From: Anderseniella sp963700895
GTDB lineage: Bacteria; Pseudomonadota; Alphaproteobacteria; Rhizobiales; Aestuariivirgaceae
Reading direction: 5' to 3'
Assembly (NCBI GenBank): GCA_963700895.1
Contig: CAVOZI010000011.1
Location: forward strand, 1-64,000
Length of the DNA stretch: 64,000 nucleotides
A program made the translations under genes and the position numbers. The stretch's first letter is position 1. Every line of letters begins with the position of its first letter. The notes below the pieces were generated by a model that worked only from the letters and a program-made list of their open reading frames with translations, was not told where the DNA came from and ran no database searches. This document shows positions 63,221 through 64,000 of the stretch, piece by piece.

Positions 63221-64000
63221 GCAGGCTTCCCGACTTTACCAAGGTTGGCTTCGAGGCGCCGCAGGTCGGTTCGAGCCATGATGGTGGCGAAAGCTGGATG
63301 ACGCCGGAAGGCATCGCCGTGAAGCAGCACTATGACGCGGCAGACATCAAGGACCTCGATTTCCTTGACACCTGGCCGGGTGCCGCACCGTTCCTGCGCG
63401 GGCCGTATCCGGCCATGTACGTCACCCAGCCCTGGACCATCCGCCAGTATGCAGGCTTCTCCACGGCCGAAGACTCAAACGCCTTCTACCGGCGCAACCT
63501 CGCAGCCGGTCAGAAGGGGTTGTCCATCGCCTTCGACCTGGCGACCCACCGCGGCTATGACTCGGATCACCCCCGGGTGACCGGCGACGTGGGCATGGCG
63601 GGCGTGGCCATCGATTCAATCTACGACATGCGCACGCTGTTCGACCGCATTCCGCTCGATCAGATGTCGGTGTCGATGACGATGAACGGCGCCGTGCTGC
63701 CGGTCATGGCGCTCTACATCGTGGCAGCGGAAGAACAGGGCGTATCGCCCGACAAGCTGACCGGGACCATTCAGAACGACATTCTGAAAGAGTTCATGGT
63801 GCGCAATACCTACATCTACCCGCCGCAGCACTCGATGAAGATCATCTCGGACATCTTCGCCTACACCTCGCAGCACATGCCGAAGTTCAACTCGATCTCC
63901 ATCTCCGGCTACCACATGCAGGAAGCCGGTGCGACCGCCGACCTCGAACTCGCCTACACGCTGGCCGACGGGGTCGAGTATGCCCGCGCCGGGGTCGCTG
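63217..64000 (+). CDS. mutB: Methylmalonyl-CoA mutase large subunit, 3' end outside the window
   Basis: The frame from ATG 63217 reads MSRLPDFTKVGFEAP and continues for 261 codons to the window edge, covering the N-terminal part of the TIM barrel. The substrate-region segments ATHRGYDSDHPRVTGDVG and SISGYHMQEAGA are typical of the catalytic subunit. The cobalamin-binding C-terminal domain lies beyond the window. It is coupled to mutA by an ATGA overlap. Confidence 0.96.
   Translation, partial: MSRLPDFTKVGFEAPQVGSSHDGGESWMTPEGIAVKQHYDAADIKDLDFLDTWPGAAPFLRGPYPAMYVTQPWTIRQYAGFSTAEDSNAFYRRNLAAGQKGLSIAFDLATHRGYDSDHPRVTGDVGMAGVAIDSIYDMRTLFDRIPLDQMSVSMTMNGAVLPVMALYIVAAEEQGVSPDKLTGTIQNDILKEFMVRNTYIYPPQHSMKIISDIFAYTSQHMPKFNSISISGYHMQEAGATADLELAYTLADGVEYARAGVA

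Noticed and set aside
1..64000. CRISPR array, tRNA or rRNA genes
   Set aside because: No regularly spaced direct repeats, cloverleaf-like segments or rRNA core sequences were recognised on either strand.

Overview
The window is GC-rich, tightly packed chromosomal DNA of an alphaproteobacterium, most likely of the order Hyphomicrobiales (Rhizobiales). The evidence is the cycHJKL(ccmIEFH)-degP-feuPQ-glnE gene order, a MucR/Ros regulator, families largely confined to this group (DUF5330, DUF6456, DUF1491, PAS_5, DUF2336, paired DUF1214/DUF1254), a PleC-type sensor kinase and a remnant of a gene-transfer-agent-like packaging module. Genus cannot be fixed from the sequence alone. I saw no rRNA, tRNA or CRISPR array.

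Layout. 1-1.3 kb: an IS630-family element with a frameshifted transposase, truncated at its right end and fused to the tail of a small secreted protein gene. 1.3-4.9 kb: a catabolic cluster (DUF1028 protein, Rieske oxygenase, RidA, FAD amino-acid dehydrogenase) that looks built for N-methylated amino compounds. 4.9-10.2 kb: aminopeptidase N and a PleC-like kinase. 10.2-12.4 kb: an EF-hand protein, ECF sigma factor, membrane anti-sigma and periplasmic metal-sensor operon resembling CnrYXH. 12.5-25.3 kb (minus strand): the cytochrome c maturation, DegP, two-component and GlnE block, with a hydrolase-OsmC fusion and an ATP-PPase-like gene inserted, and a 95-nt hairpin between degP and feuP.

25.5-33 kb: sarcosine oxidase soxBDAG, a convergent metF, and a GlxA-type regulator interrupted by one extra C. 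The sox and regulator/metF promoter regions carry similar TGCGAC direct repeats. The block should turn sarcosine into glycine plus 5,10-methylene-THF and reduce the one-carbon unit to 5-methyl-THF. 33-36.5 kb: a PhoPQ-like pair with a small secreted protein, then a recombination scar joining a terminase large-subunit fragment to the last ~45 codons of a nitroreductase. 36.6-48.1 kb: YcgN, PBP1A, a DUF1214/DUF1254 pair, an overlooked 52-residue gene, DUF1491, a peptidoglycan-binding protein, SufE, DUF6456, PAS_5, MucR, DUF2336, MaoC and MsrB.

48.1-54.3 kb: S9 oligopeptidase, glutaryl-CoA dehydrogenase, Fe/Mn superoxide dismutase, an acetamidase-family protein and an SDR. 54.3-57.5 kb: a degraded patch with an IS481-type remnant, an intact response regulator whose partner kinase carries both a nonsense codon and a frameshift, and a secreted NTF2-like protein. 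57.9-64 kb: RibB with an N-terminal helix-turn-helix domain and a zinc-ligand-less GTP cyclohydrolase II-like tail, a HerA-like ATPase, a small conserved protein, and the two methylmalonyl-CoA mutase subunits, the second running off the window.

The best candidates for something new are the small 52-residue gene, the degP-feuP hairpin, the HTH-RibB fusion, the EF-hand/CnrYXH-like sigma module and the sox-metF-GlxA operator repeats. None is by itself proof of a new system.
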